From: Calliopum simillimum
Taxonomy: Eukaryota > Arthropoda > Insecta > Diptera > Lauxaniidae
Assembly (NCBI GenBank): GCA_951812925.1
Contig: OX638371.1
Location: 42,878,101-42,942,100, forward strand
Length of the DNA stretch: 64,000 nucleotides
Direction of reading: 5' to 3'
Shown: in pieces, positions 1 through 10,700 of the stretch
Numbering within the stretch: the first letter of the stretch is position 1
How the letters are laid out: each line of letters begins with the position of its first letter
Translations under genes and position numbers: made by a program
Notes under the pieces: generated by a model
Databases searched by the model: none
Told to the model about the DNA's origin: nothing
The model's input: only the letters and a program-made list of their open reading frames with translations

Positions 1-72
1 ATGCCTTATAATGGCAAAAAATTGGGCAAAATCGAAAAAGTTCCACGCGGTCTTTTTAACCATTGAAAATTT

Positions 73-658
73 TGTTATTTCCCAAAAACTGTAGGAAATA
101 TTCTTTGCTATATTTTGTTCCTGATGGTCATCTCTCCACAGCTAATAGTTTGTGCAAAAAAAAAAAATCGAGTTTTTAGAAATTTTTTATTTTGAAGCGA
201 CCTTTTAATGTTTTCGCTTACAGATTTTCGAAAAGTTTTGGTTAGGAAATTAAGAGAAAGTCAAAAACTTTCAAACGTGGTCTTTAGAATAGAAATAGGT
301 TGAATTTTTCGCGAGATATGACAGATTTGGCATACTCTGTCTGTGATACAAAAAAATAACCTAAAATCATGTCTTTACAATAAAAAAATACTCTTATATC
401 TCTCGTAAATTTCAGCCGATATCTTTTCGGACGACCACGTTTAAAAGCTCTTAATTTTTTCTTAAGTTTTTTACCAAAATTTTATGTAAATTTTGATAGT
501 AAAACATAAAACTGTTGCTTGAAAAAAAAAAAAATTTTTAAAAGTTCGATTTTTTTTTTCAATAGGCTTCTAGGGCACAAACTATTAGCTGTGGGAATAT
601 GACCTCCAGAAACAAAATATAGCAAATAATATATCCTACAGTTTTTGGGATATAACTG
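73..658. repeat. Foldback (inverted repeat), ~240-bp arms
   Basis: The left arm (about 73-330) reappears in reverse complement at about 420-658. The pairing is clearest between 81-160 and 575-650, where a TAGTTTGTGC word and the phrase around CTACAGTTTTTGGG mirror each other with scattered mismatches. No coding potential is visible and the ends are not sharply defined. It resembles the other foldbacks in the window in composition and short poly-A/T runs. Confidence 0.7.
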
Positions 659-983
659 TGTTTTTGACAAAAATTAAAAAATATCCGAAATATTTTCATT
701 CAGTATGAATCGAGCAGTCGACTGAGAAAGTCGATTTGCGTCACCCATTCATAAAATATGTACACCAAAAAAAAAAAATGTATAAATTGCGATTAGGCTA
801 TAATTTTTAAGAATCTTGGCGTGATAGAGAATAAGATTTCTATGAAGAAAATTACTTCAGATATGACCCTCTGCTGCTAGGAAAGGGTCTCCAACTGACA
901 CAATTTCTAAAACATATGTTATGAAACCATTTGCATTGACTCAAAATTTATTTTGTGGGCTAACCTTTGATGGTCTGATTTGA

Positions 984-1290
984 CAACATGTTCTACGTCG
1001 AAGGCGATATGGTCACATTATGACGCCAGTAGAATAAGAAGAACTATCTCATTAGATAGGAGATGTCTCTGAATTTTATTTTGAGTCATTACAGGGCACT
1101 ATTTTATACGCAGGCACACCTCAAGATTCGAGTTCACTGACGTAAGACATCTTTGTAGAATTTGTAAAAATACTGACGTCGAAGAGTCCACTTTTCATTT
1201 CTCTTGCAGATTTCGCTCAAAAGAGCCCCAAACTATTTTAGAGCTTATAAAAAATTTGAAATGGTTCTTATAATTGGATAATGAAGATAT
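984..1290 (+). pseudogene. LINE ORF2 C-terminal remnant (RNase-H-type LINE)
   Basis: One frame around 1075-1260 reads as the tail of an ORF2 protein from the I/LOA/R1-like LINE group. It has an ITGH motif followed by a CX2C...HX4C knuckle (CRIC, then HFSC). Upstream the frame is recognisable but has stops, and no reverse transcriptase domain is present. It is a short dead fragment. A related tail occurs at 41.6-42.1 kb on the minus strand. Confidence 0.6.
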
Positions 1291-1990
1291 AAACCGGATA
1301 TAAGATGGTCCAACTGCGGCCTAAGTTATGATGACACCGGTCACCTCCAGTGCTATTCTTAAGCTCCCTTAATATCGTCGGGTTAAAACTACAACTAGAC
1401 ATCTACATTTTCTGATGTTTTGACTTAAGTACGCAGAAACATAAAGAAAAAATGCACTATGCCTCAGTCTAATCGGCTTTTTGAAATCTTGTCTCTTTCC
1501 AATTATATATAAAAAGTAATAAGCAGGAAACTTGACAATATCATACAAAAACCAAATTGCAAAAAACTTAAAAAGCCTTTTCCTCAAAACAATGAATATG
1601 TAGATGTCTAGTTGTAGTTTTAACCCGACGATATGTTTTTGAAACTATGAGCCAATGATACAATTCTTTGTCAGAAATAATGGTTTAAAATATGTCTACC
1701 AATTTTGAGAACTGGACCGATAAATGACTAAAAGATTTTTAAAATATCTTTCTTTGACCCTTAACTTTGAAAATATTTAAAGGACTTCTTCACTTTTAGC
1801 TAAATCCGGATCTTTTGATGGCAATCTTTCCGAAACTGGATCCGAGCGAAAAATTTTGTTGTTCTTGTTGTAATTAAATCTTGATCCTCTTTTACTTGCT
1901 TGGATACCAAACTTGTTTCTTTGTCAATTCAATAGATAAAACACAATTCACCTACATAAAATTTTAAAAAATAAAAATTTTTGAAACATA
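1291..1990. other. AT-rich spacer without recognised gene
   Basis: No convincing reading frame or repeat boundary is seen. A phrase near 1369-1390 (ATATCGTCGGGTTAAAACTA) recurs in reverse complement near 1612-1632, so a weak inverted repeat of about 260 bp lies here. Confidence 0.4.
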
Positions 1991-1999
1991 TGTTTTCCC

Positions 2000-2101
2000 G
2001 GCTCCCGGGAAATAACGCCAGAATTTTGTATGAAGATTTTTCTGGCGTTATTTCCAAAAAATTTTTTGGCGTTATTTCCTATGGCGTTATTTCAGGGAGC
2101 C
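2000..2101. mobile_element. 102-bp MITE with 9-bp target duplication
   Basis: The ends are inverted repeats of about 20 bp (GGCTCCC...GGGAGCC, continuing into AAATAACGCC/GGCGTTATTT). The 9-mer TGTTTTCCC lies directly outside both ends (1991-1999 and 2102-2110). The GGCGTTATTT word is also iterated inside. A 9-bp duplication is typical of Mutator-like (MULE) elements, so a MULE-type MITE is the best guess; an 8-bp hAT reading is possible if the end is moved by one base. There is no coding capacity. Confidence 0.75.
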
Positions 2102-2110
2102 TGTTTTCCC

Positions 2111-3570
2111 GTGTACAGGCAAACTGATTATTTTTATAAATTATGATTTGACAACAAAATAAAATGATTTGTTTATTGTTTTATTTTTTCTCTCTTTGCA
2201 CAACTACAAGCTATTGTTTATGTAGTGGTGCCGACCTTTGGTGGTAACCATCATTAATTGACAAAATTTGTTTGACCATTGGCTAATAAAAAGGTTATTT
2301 CAGAAGCCAGTGGTATTAGGCGGTATGAATTGGGAAGATCATCCTTCCACTGGTCAGGAACATTCCGCTTTTTGGAGTAGAGCTGGAAAAATTAATAGCC
2401 CAGTGAATTTTATTATCTATAACCCCTTTACGAGCTTTTTGCTAATCAGCGGAATTAGGCCTTTTAGCTGTCATATTCTTAGATTGCTGTGAGTATATGA
2501 CAGACAAATATGTCCCATTCACCGTTTAATTTAGTTCTGTTCAATAGCATATTGGACTATTATTTTTGCTAATCCTGTGTCCACTTTGCGTGACATTGTT
2601 CCAAGCTTTGTTCTTGACCGGGCAATCTTCTATATAAAAAATTAAGTTTGTTTAAATGTTCGTCTTTTATAGACTCGAAAACCACTTGACCGATGTTGAT
2701 GAAATTTTCACAGACAGTTAGTATAGATGGGGGCAAGATTATAGGCTAGAGATATGGGTGGTGCCATGTCCCACAAAAACAAAATTTAACGTATCTCTGA
2801 AACAGTTTGACGCATAGGAACGAGATTTGGTGCATATGTAACAGGCACCGATATAAATAACATTCACTGAAAAAGTTGGCGGCGCACAGTGGTATTTTGG
2901 CGAAAAAAAAAACAATTTTTCGACAACTAAATTTCAAAAATGTAATGATGCAGTTTTATAGAGAAATGTTTTACTAATAAGTTGCCATTAAAACTTTTTT
3001 TAAAAAGTCAAATTTTTGCTTGGACGTTTCTAAACATTTTTTGCACTTTTTTCGTAAGATGCTTTCCTCTTGAGTAAAAAAAGATTTTTACCTTCCGCGG
3101 GCGTTCAAAAGCCCATTTAGCGTCCGAATCCCATCTTGAGTCTTACATCAATTAAAAGTTTATAAATTATGCTTTAATTTAAAGTACTTTAAAAAAAAAA
3201 TCTAAGGGGGGTTTTTTTTTTAAAAAGTTCAAAAATATTTTTAAGTGTAAAAAATTTTGGTGAAAAAAATTTTTTTTTCACCAAGAAATATTTTTTTATA
3301 AAAAGAACACTTCAAAATGAATGGGACCAGTAACTTAGATTTATCAATTTACAAACTTTAGTGTAAGCTATACATTTTTGAAAAAACACCCTTTTCATGA
3401 AAATGACTAAAAACGCCAACTTCAACACCCTGTATTTTAACAACAAATGGTACTAGGACCAAATCCTCCCGGATTGTTGTTTTTGCACACCGGACCTACC
3501 ATATCGGAGAAAAAAAAATTTGAGCTGGTACACTTGGCGTGGATTGCTTCATATAACAAATAAAATTAAA
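2111..3570. other. AT-rich non-coding stretch
   Basis: No gene is recognised. The part around 2690-2880 has the wording of the fly repeats seen elsewhere here (GGTGGTGCCATG, followed by GAAACAGTTTGACGC), so it is probably old TE-derived sequence. Long A and T runs lie at 3180-3300. Confidence 0.4.
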
Positions 3571-3834
3571 TATATGAGCCGTTTATTTTGAAAGTGGCCT
3601 AAGTCCATTTCGGCAAAAGTAATGTCATAATATGAATTAGCTGGCATTTTGCTCAGAGCGAATAAAATTGAATTCTGTCTTTACAGAAAGTTTACCACAT
3701 TCTGTGAATTTGATGGCGTTATGTCTAAAAAAAGTATCTGGCAAAAAACCGATTATTTTGGCCCATAATGTGAATGACAATTCTTTTGGCCCGAAATGGA
3801 CCTAGGTCGCTTTCAAAATAAACGGTTCATATAT
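3571..3834. mobile_element. MITE with ~57-bp terminal inverted repeats
   Basis: The left end (ATATGAGCCGTTTATTTTGA, about 3572-3628) and right end (about 3778-3834) are reverse complements with few mismatches. The flanks are AT-only, so a TA duplication is possible but not provable. The inverted end shares the core GAAAGTGG..TAAGTCC with the ends of the large foldback at 17.1-24.6 kb, suggesting related transposition signals. It is non-coding. Confidence 0.6.
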
Positions 3835-3837
3835 ATT

Positions 3838-5446
3838 AGTACCTGGAGACTGATCCCTGCTCGGTCCACAATCTAATCTTATTATTTTAATCTAATCTTT
3901 TATTTTTTGTTATGAAACTTGTATCTTTTCACTTCTAACGGTCATGCTTTCAAAATGATAAATAAACCGATGAGATTAAAAATAAGAAAAAACTCGGAAA
4001 GCATCGAATGGTATAGAAAAATATCAAAAACTCATTTTTTTTTTTGTTGAAATAGATTGCCCTAAAATAAATAAATGGGATATGCCACGCACCCAAAATA
4101 TTTCGTCTTTTGAATGGCGGCTGAAATATCTTATCTTCAAAGGATCATAACTCGGAAAATAAGAATCCTATTGGAAAAATCCGAAGGGATATTTTGATAA
4201 GGAAGAGTGTAACTATCCGATGCTATTAATAAAAAAGAATTTGACATTTTCTTGTAGCTACGCTGTAAGACTGAACACAGCGTTTTATTCAACTTCAACC
4301 AAGGATATTTAAAAATCCTGCAGGTATAATGACAGTTCTGCTGATGAAGACGGATTCAGCGTCAAAAAGTACATAAGACTGCATATAAGAATTAAACAGT
4401 TCATTTCTTTTTTTTTTGTGCCTGAGTTATTAACCAAAATTTTTATTTTGATAAAAAAGTGGGCGTGGCAATTATTAAACAAAGCCTTCTTTTTGTTATG
4501 CTTCAGATACTCCTGATCCAGATTCGCATACCAAATTTCATCAAAATATGTTGTATCATTTGCGAGAAATAGCATTTAATGTATTTTACTTGTACGGGAG
4601 GTTCCACGCGCACTTTCGATATTTTGCCTACTTTCAGGTCGTAGCAAGTAGACTCCCTGCAGTTAAATTCAGAAAGATTGCTTAAGTAGTTTTCTTTTCA
4701 TAGCGCATGATATTTTTGTGGGCGGTGCCACGCCCTTCAACGAGTTTTCCCAATATAACGGCATATCACATATTAATTCTTGTTTGCAGAGGTAACAGCT
4801 CCTAAATTTTCATCAAAATTGTCTGAGTCGTAATATTGAATCAAAGTTTTCAAGGGTTAAAAAGTGGGCGTGGCACTTATTCGATCCCGCCTACTGTTCG
4901 TTTGTTACAAGATATTATTAAGCAGTACCTACATACCAAATTTCATTAAAATACCTTGTAACATTTTGTTGAGTTCTTTGGTCTCCTGACCGTGAAATGT
5001 TCCTATTAAAGTCGCGAACTTACACTCACTTTTCACTCCCGATTAAAATAAGACGCACAACCTCATTAGTTTAATTTACTAATCAAAAGACAATTTTATT
5101 AACTCTAAATAACGCTTATATAGTTTACAAATCTTGTTCTCGTATACTAATCTTGAACATAATGATCTTGAGAATAGAATTCTGCTTATCTCACTACTTT
5201 CGCTTGGAGGTCGGAATGCATCATATCTCATGGTTGAACTCTTCGTGGTCAACCAAAAGATATGCCTAAAACTATGCCATATTATTGATGCCCCAATAAT
5301 ATAACTTTAATTTGAAAGATGCTTCAATTGAGCATCGCAAGTGGTTTTAACCCACAACAATTTGCGAGAAATAGCATTTAACGTATTTTGCTTGTATGGG
5401 AGGTTCCACGCGCAACGGCGATATTTTGCCCACTTTCAGATCAGTC
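3838..5446. repeat. Dispersed repeat, copy A, with ~412-bp internal units
   Basis: It begins AGTACCTGGAGAC and matches copy B at 43868-45662 over most of its length. A phrase containing GGTTCCACGCGCA recurs at about 4600 and 5400; after subtracting the inserted LTR the period is about 411 bp, as in copy B (about 414). It is rich in GTGGGCGTGGCAC words, typical of dipteran non-coding repeats. It is not a gene: the short open frames shared by both copies have no recognisable product. Confidence 0.7.
4967..5359. mobile_element. Solo LTR (393 bp) with 4-bp target duplication
   Basis: It starts TGTTG and ends CAACA, flanked by ATTT on both sides (4963-4966 and 5360-5363). Copy B of the host repeat has the empty site (ATTTGCGAG without interruption, near 45011), which shows directly that this is an insertion. 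The TG..CA ends and 4-bp duplication fit a Ty3/Gypsy-type LTR left by LTR-LTR recombination. No internal region is present. Confidence 0.85.
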
Positions 5447-5564
5447 TAGTGGTCCACATTACCCGAATACATAACTAATTTGAAATAATCATTGAATTCA
5501 TAAAATAAATGTTAAAACAAACTTGCTTATACATTTTTTCATTTTATAATAGTTCCACAATTGA

Positions 5565-7500
5565 ATCTGTCATTTTTAAAAGGGGGTATGTGACAAAACT
5601 TAAACTTGTGGGAAATTAAAAAAAACTTCATAAGTTTGGTAAATCTTATTTTATGGAGATTTTAGTGATGAGGGTTTACTAAGGTTGATATCAAGCAGTA
5701 ATCTGCGTACTTAGAAAAAACAAAGATTAACCAGCGCCAACGCTACAGCGGTTTGAAATTTTACACATGTCCCCTTTTAAAAATGACTTTGAAATAAAAA
5801 GTTGAACAAAAGGTTTTATTTGTTAACACAGTCCATTTAATTTCAAAAATGAATTAAAATTTAACTAACAAAACTAAAGACTATAGATAATAATTACAAA
5901 AATAGCTATTCGCTTTCTTCGCCTTGGATGTTTTTGTTGGCGTCATATCGCATCCACTTTTGAAGATTTTTATAAAATTCATAGCCGACCACGTAACTCT
6001 CCAGAGATTTTAAATCACTGAGTTTTTTAGAGTTTATGGGTATCTGACCTGCTGGATAAGCTCTTTTATTTGGAAGAGGGGGAGGTGTACTGGCTGCAAG
6101 GTCAAAAGTCAGGACTGACGATCCATTAATATTTTGCCGGACTGATACTTTTCCTGGACGGTTACTTTTGTATTCGAAATGTTTGAATTTTGATATTTTG
6201 AATGCAGTTTTGTTTTGGTTCTTATTCCTTTTTTTTGCAATGGCAGATGCAGTTTTTTTGTACTTTTTGGGCCACCATGTCTTGAAATCTTTTATTTCGT
6301 CTGTTTTTACTCTTTTTATTTCGAATCTTCCTAATGCACTTGCATTTCTTATGATGTCCATATATTGCTCTAAAGTGTATATTCTATAATTTTTTTTTAA
6401 AAATCGTTTAATGCATCCAAAATCTCTGTCGCAAGGAAGAAACGAATGCCCACGCACAGGGAAAAAATGACTGATTGTTTTGAAACGCCTGCTGTCAGTT
6501 AAGTTGAGCAGATACCTAATTACTGTGTGGTTTTTATTTTGGCCTGCGCAACCGTCGCTGAACAAAATCAAATGTTTGACCTCTGGTGATATATGCGTAT
6601 TTATGTAGTCATGGAGAAATGAACAAACTTCATGGTATGTATACAACTTTGCTTTGTTTGTTTTTATGTCATGAATACCGAAAACAAAACCCCATAATTG
6701 CCTTAAGTAAAAAACTTCTTGCACTGGAAGAATGGCAGGCAATGGAAGATTTTGCATATAATCAAAGCATAAAACAGCAGTTGAGCTGTCTGCGTTTTCC
6801 TTCAAATCTTTAATTTTATTGTAAAATTTCCGTGCAAGACGTTTATGAACTAACAGTTCAGATGTTAAAACTTGTTTACCTGCTAGACTTATAGCAGAAT
6901 CCTTTAAGTTAAAGTATGTGTCTTGGACATCTTTTGTGTCCAAAGAAAGAAAATATTTTAATATCTCATGCTGCATTCCGGCATTGAAACCTTGAAAACA
7001 TTTACGCTTGCACTTGCAGTCACACCCTGTTTTCGCCGCATTAATTTTTTTCCCAGAGTGTGAGACGTACTCCAAACCTTTAACTCGGCTAGTTTTGATT
7101 ATATTGTTTTTGTATGTACTGCAATTCAGCACTCCCTTCCTGCGTTTCCGTGGAGAACACTCGTGCTCAGATTCATGCTCGCTCATTTTTAAAATAAGTT
7201 TTTTTTAAATGGAAACAGTTGCGACTATTTAAACAAAAACTTCGACAATCAGAAAAATAATAGAAAAATTTTATGAGCTTGCCTTGATTATAAAAAAAAA
7301 TCAGTTTTTAAAGGGGATATGTGAGTCACATATCCCGTTTTAAAACTGAACGAAAACTATTGCAAACAAATTCGCCTATAACCAAAGTAAAGATTTGCAA
7401 TTTTTCAACCCTAAGTGGTGTATCTACATCAGTAATATGCAAAGAAGTAAAAAAAAATTTTCGGCCGAGCGACACATATCCCCTTTTAAAAATGACAGAT
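5565..7500. mobile_element. Putative DNA transposon carrying a DUF7869-like gene
   Basis: The outer ends form an inverted repeat of about 28 bp (ATCTGTCATTTTTAAAAGGG at the left; its reverse complement at 7473-7500). The flanks are TTGA (5561-5564) and TTAA (7501-7504), compatible with a decayed TTAA duplication. The core TTTTTAAAAGGGGATATGTG also occurs internally: near 5766-5788 (minus orientation) and as a back-to-back palindrome at about 7306-7346, roughly 120 bp upstream of the gene start. The single intact gene and iterated terminal words suggest a self-contained element; superfamily unknown. Confidence 0.55.
5906..7186 (-). CDS. DUF7869-like protein, possible RNase H-fold transposase (426 aa)
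   Basis: The uninterrupted 426-residue frame starts with an acidic then basic N-terminus. A Cys cluster CDCKCKRKC lies near residues 54-62, as in many insect proteins of this type. The conserved blocks are FDYMQNLPLP (Asp near 142), FYLRQLWGFVFGIHD, FSDGCAGQNKN (Asp near 211) and GHSFLPCDRDFG (Asp near 253 and 255). The spaced acidic residues suggest an RNase H-like nuclease, but that is inference. It looks shorter than relatives I recall: a block usually lying between the Cys cluster and the FD motif seems reduced. An AATAAA signal lies downstream on the minus strand near 5815-5820. A domesticated or virus-derived gene is the alternative. Confidence 0.7.
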   Translation of the reverse strand: MSEHESEHECSPRKRRKGVLNCSTYKNNIIKTSRVKGLEYVSHSGKKINAAKTGCDCKCKRKCFQGFNAGMQHEILKYFLSLDTKDVQDTYFNLKDSAISLAGKQVLTSELLVHKRLARKFYNKIKDLKENADSSTAVLCFDYMQNLPLPAILPVQEVFYLRQLWGFVFGIHDIKTNKAKLYTYHEVCSFLHDYINTHISPEVKHLILFSDGCAGQNKNHTVIRYLLNLTDSRRFKTISHFFPVRGHSFLPCDRDFGCIKRFLKKNYRIYTLEQYMDIIRNASALGRFEIKRVKTDEIKDFKTWWPKKYKKTASAIAKKRNKNQNKTAFKISKFKHFEYKSNRPGKVSVRQNINGSSVLTFDLAASTPPPLPNKRAYPAGQIPINSKKLSDLKSLESYVVGYEFYKNLQKWMRYDANKNIQGEESE

Positions 7501-7504
7501 TTAA

Positions 7505-8244
7505 TTGCATTCAAGTTATTTGAATTTTAGAAAACAGAGTTCTGAGAAAGTTATTAAGTTAAACACAGCGTACTAAAAAAAAATCAAAAAGACCTCACAG
7601 CATATGTTAAGAAAATGCACACGTGTAAGGAGCGTAATGGAAAAGCCGAAGTGCGTAAATAATATGTTTTTCGCGTTTTAATGTGCTTAAATAATCGGAG
7701 TTGTTGTACAGTCTTTAATATGGGATATAAAAAGGTGATCCGCATTACTCTTATAGTCTACATTACCCTAACTTACTCTACATGTAACTTGATTATAATT
7801 GTATGCAACATATATGCATACCTTGTCACAAAATTTCTTGGGGTCGTAGTTTTGAAAAAATTCTAAACTTAAATCTTTTTGCCGACGATCAACCACAATA
7901 TTCCGATATCGATTCGTCAATATCTGCGTCGCTTATGTTATCAGACTCAAAATTTTCTACGTCAAAAAACATTTTTACAATTTCCACAAAATTAATGTGT
8001 ATTTTATTTCTTCAGCATCAGCTAGCATCAGCTGTTAGTTAACTAGTAGCTAGCCTATGAAATTCGGGGGCTTAATTAATGGCTAACTTATAAAAAAATA
8101 AAATAAAACTTTGTTGGTTAAACACTTGTCAGTAGTTAAATAAAGACTGTGAATCCGGGCCTAAGAGTGATAGGTAGTAAAATTTATTAAATTATTGTTA
8201 TTTTTTTATTCTAAAATGTATTGCTTTGCTTATTTTTATTACAG
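7505..8244. other. Spacer/intron-like sequence upstream of the ABHD18-like exon
   Basis: AT-rich, with no complete gene. On the minus strand a short acidic frame (about 7885-7980, ending ...ESISEYCG) has a coding look but no start context or homology I can name. The final bases form a pyrimidine-rich tract ending TTATTACAG, a plausible splice acceptor for the next exon. Confidence 0.4.
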
Positions 8245-8355
8245 TTCTTTTGGAGAAGAAGAAATTTTATGGCCAAGCCTTTGCTGAAAGATGCCAATAT
8301 CGGAGCAATTATTCTAGAAAATCCGTTCTATGGAGTTCGAAAACCTGATGACCAA
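8245..8355 (+). CDS. ABHD18: Exon of an ABHD18-like gene (37 codons, phase 0)
   Basis: This 111-bp block follows TTATTACAG and precedes GTGTAA, giving AG/GT borders and exactly 37 codons. The peptide contains WRRR, MAKPLLKDANIGAI and LENPFYGVRKPDDQ, which match from memory the conserved ABHD18 (C4orf29) block WRRR..M..P....LLLENPYYG.RKPKDQ, an alpha/beta-hydrolase-like protein of uncertain substrate. Reading on past the donor gives a stop at once, supporting an exon border. No other exon of the gene is seen in the window, so it is either a real exon between very large TE-filled introns or a duplicated exon fragment. The donor GTGTAA is weak. Confidence 0.55.
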
Positions 8356-9052
8356 GTGTAAAAAAGATCAATTCTCTTTAAAACAATGACCCTAGCACTG
8401 TGGTAATATAAATATCTTTAGGTATAATTCATGTTGTAAAAAAACATGAACTTATTCTCTTATAGTAGTGTTGATGTTTTGAAGTCTTATTATATTATTT
8501 CTAGAGATATATTGTTTTGACAGATGGGATGAGATAAGCTTCATGCTTTAAGGATGATAAATAAAGAGCTGTTAAAGCTCTATTCTAGATTTAGTGAATG
8601 AACAAATGCAATTTTTTCTTCTCTAAGTATCCTTGGCAGAAATTTAATAGGTCAATTTACTGAACCCAGAATCAAGTTGTCTTTTTTCATCCGACCTTAG
8701 TCCGCAAATGTCCAAAATTTTTATAATGATATAAGCTACTGACAAAAATACTCAAATTTAACGTTTTTTGATAGTTTGTTCATGAATAAATTAGTGGTGT
8801 TAAGAAAGTTTTTGAAGTTTTGATTTTTTACACGATATCAACCTTCACAGTTGGAATCAGAGGCGACGTTCTCATTGCAGATCAGATTAACCAAAATAAA
8901 AATTTTAAATTTGTAAATCTGAGGGGGAAAAATTCAACAAAGATAATTTTGAATTTCGGTAGCTTCAGTAGTTCAGCATAGCTCCGTTTTTTTATCTATA
9001 GCACGGTGTTCAAATGAAATATCTTAATGGAACGACGAAGGGTACCCTTTTT
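8356..9052. other. Intron-like AT-rich sequence
   Basis: No gene or repeat boundary is recognised until the foldback phrase near 9005-9050 (GTGTTCAAATGAAATATCTT and GGGTACCC), which recurs inverted at 27066-27115. Confidence 0.4.
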
Positions 9053-9968
9053 TATACCCTACACCAAGGGTATATTCACTTTGTCCTTCCGTTTGTAACG
9101 CGGAGGGGGAGGCGTGGAATGGAATGGAATGGTATGGAAAAGTATATATATTCTTGATCAGTGTCACCTCATGAGCCATGTCCGTCTGGCTGGGTGTCCG
9201 TGTGGAAATATTTTTTACGCGAAAACTAGCCAAGATAATTCGATGAAATTTAGCGCAGTTGCTTCGTCGTAAAAGTTAGCTCGTGGGATTGAAAATTAGC
9301 AAAATCGGTCAACGGACACGCCCATACAAAAAATATGTTCAAAATGTAAATTTATGAATAATTTTCACGACAATGCAACCCAAATACTCATAAATACTAC
9401 AGACGGTAAGCTCAAGCTCTGAGCAAAAACTAGGCAAACTCGGACAAAAGGCCGTGGCACCACCCATGTTTGCAAAAGTTTCAAAATGCTAAACTCAAAG
9501 TGTTTTTTGAGGTAATCGAACCAAATTTTACTCAGACACTAAGGACAGTAAGTGCAAGCTCTGAGAAAAAACTAAATAAACTCGGACAATAGGGCGTGGC
9601 ACCTCCCATATAAACAAAAGTTTCAAAATGTTATACTGAAAGCGTTTTCCAAGATGATCCAACAAAATTTTACTCAGACACTAAGAACAGTAACTGCAAG
9701 TTCTAATCATAAACTACGCGAACTCAGACAATAGGGCGTGGCACCTCCCAAATAAGAAAAAGTTTCAAAATGTTATACTGAAAGCATTTTTTGAGATAAT
9801 CGAACCAAATTTCACTCAGACACTAAGAACATTAAGTGCAAGATCTGAACAAAAGCTGTGAGAATTCGGAGAACTGGTCGTGGCATCTCCCGTACTAGCA
9901 AAATTTTCAAAATACTGCAGTGTAGGGTATTGAATGTTTGGCCAGGCCAAAGGTAGCATATTTACTAG
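9053..9968. mobile_element. TIR element with 142-bp internal tandem repeats, copy 1
   Basis: The ends carry short inverted words (TATACCCTACAC near 9053 and GTGTAGGGTAT near 9920). The inside holds four monomers whose CGTGGC word lies at 9453, 9595, 9737 and 9879, exactly 142 bp apart. The element interrupts a foldback phrase (GGGTACCC...GAAATCAATAG) that is continuous at 27050-27075, so its insertion is visible. The architecture resembles TIR elements with internal tandem repeats (Tetris-like) known in flies. It is non-coding; the mobilising transposase is unknown. Confidence 0.7.
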
Positions 9969-10700
9969 TTTTTTTCTGAAATCAATAGTCCTAAGTCTCC
10001 TGAGTAAAATGATATGATTTTTAAAATCGAAACCTTGACACTTCGTTTTTTATTGGGCAAAATTTGTTAATAAATAGTTTTCATAGATTTTCTAAGGAAA
10101 GTAAAAAAAGTAAATAAAATATGAATTAAAATAGTCATCTTAGATGTATTTGGCGATGCTTGTTCCGAATCCGGTCTTAAAATTGCTGTATTTCTTACGG
10201 TTTAACTTAAAAGTGGTAAAACACCGTTTTTCGCTATTTTTGAAGCAATATAACAAGACTATGCAATTTTTAGCTTATTTTTTCTTCAAAACTCAATTTT
10301 AACTATTTCGACATCTCCTTTTTCCTCCAAAATATCGTAAACTGAAATATTGCAACGTGTTTTTTGGATTTTTTTAACTTTTTAGGATATATGTCCCAGA
10401 AAAAAAAAGGATATTGGCATGATCTAAATTACGTTTTGAAGAGAAAAGCCGAAGCTTTCAACCACTTTATCAAGTTTCATAGCTAAAAATAGCATAGCCT
10501 TGTTATATTACTTAAAAATAGCAAAAAACTGTGTTTCTTGCACTTTTAAGTTACGATATCTCAAAAATAGTAAGAGATACAGCAATTTTGAGACCGGATT
10601 CCGAATCAGCATCGCCAAATACATCTACAATGCCAATTTTAATTCTTATTTCATTTACTTATTTTTTTTTACTTTCCTTAGAAAATCTTTGAAAACTATC
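9969..10700. repeat. Foldback, centre ~10380, right arm split by the BEL/Pao insertion
   Basis: The left arm (about 10000-10330) pairs with 10480-10700. Examples are AAGACTATGC at 10255 against GCATAGCCTT at 10491, and TTGGCGATGCTTGTTCCGAA at 10150 against the matching reverse complement near 10600. The pairing resumes beyond the LTR element at 16853-16912 (TTTCGATTTTAAAAA against 10020-10035). The BEL element therefore inserted into an existing foldback. Confidence 0.75.

Noticed and set aside
4330..4375. CTGATGA near 4338 as a second hammerhead
   Set aside because: No stem II, GAAAC segment or matching stem I follows.
4309..4575. Similar ~90-codon minus-strand frames at 4309-4575 and 44299-44616
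   Set aside because: They lie in the dispersed repeat copies A and B, and the text is non-coding repeat sequence; the similarity is DNA homology, not protein conservation.
7885..7980. Short acidic minus-strand frame upstream of the DUF7869-like gene
   Set aside because: Only about 30 codons, no start or splice context and no recognisable family; kept as a note in the spacer entry.
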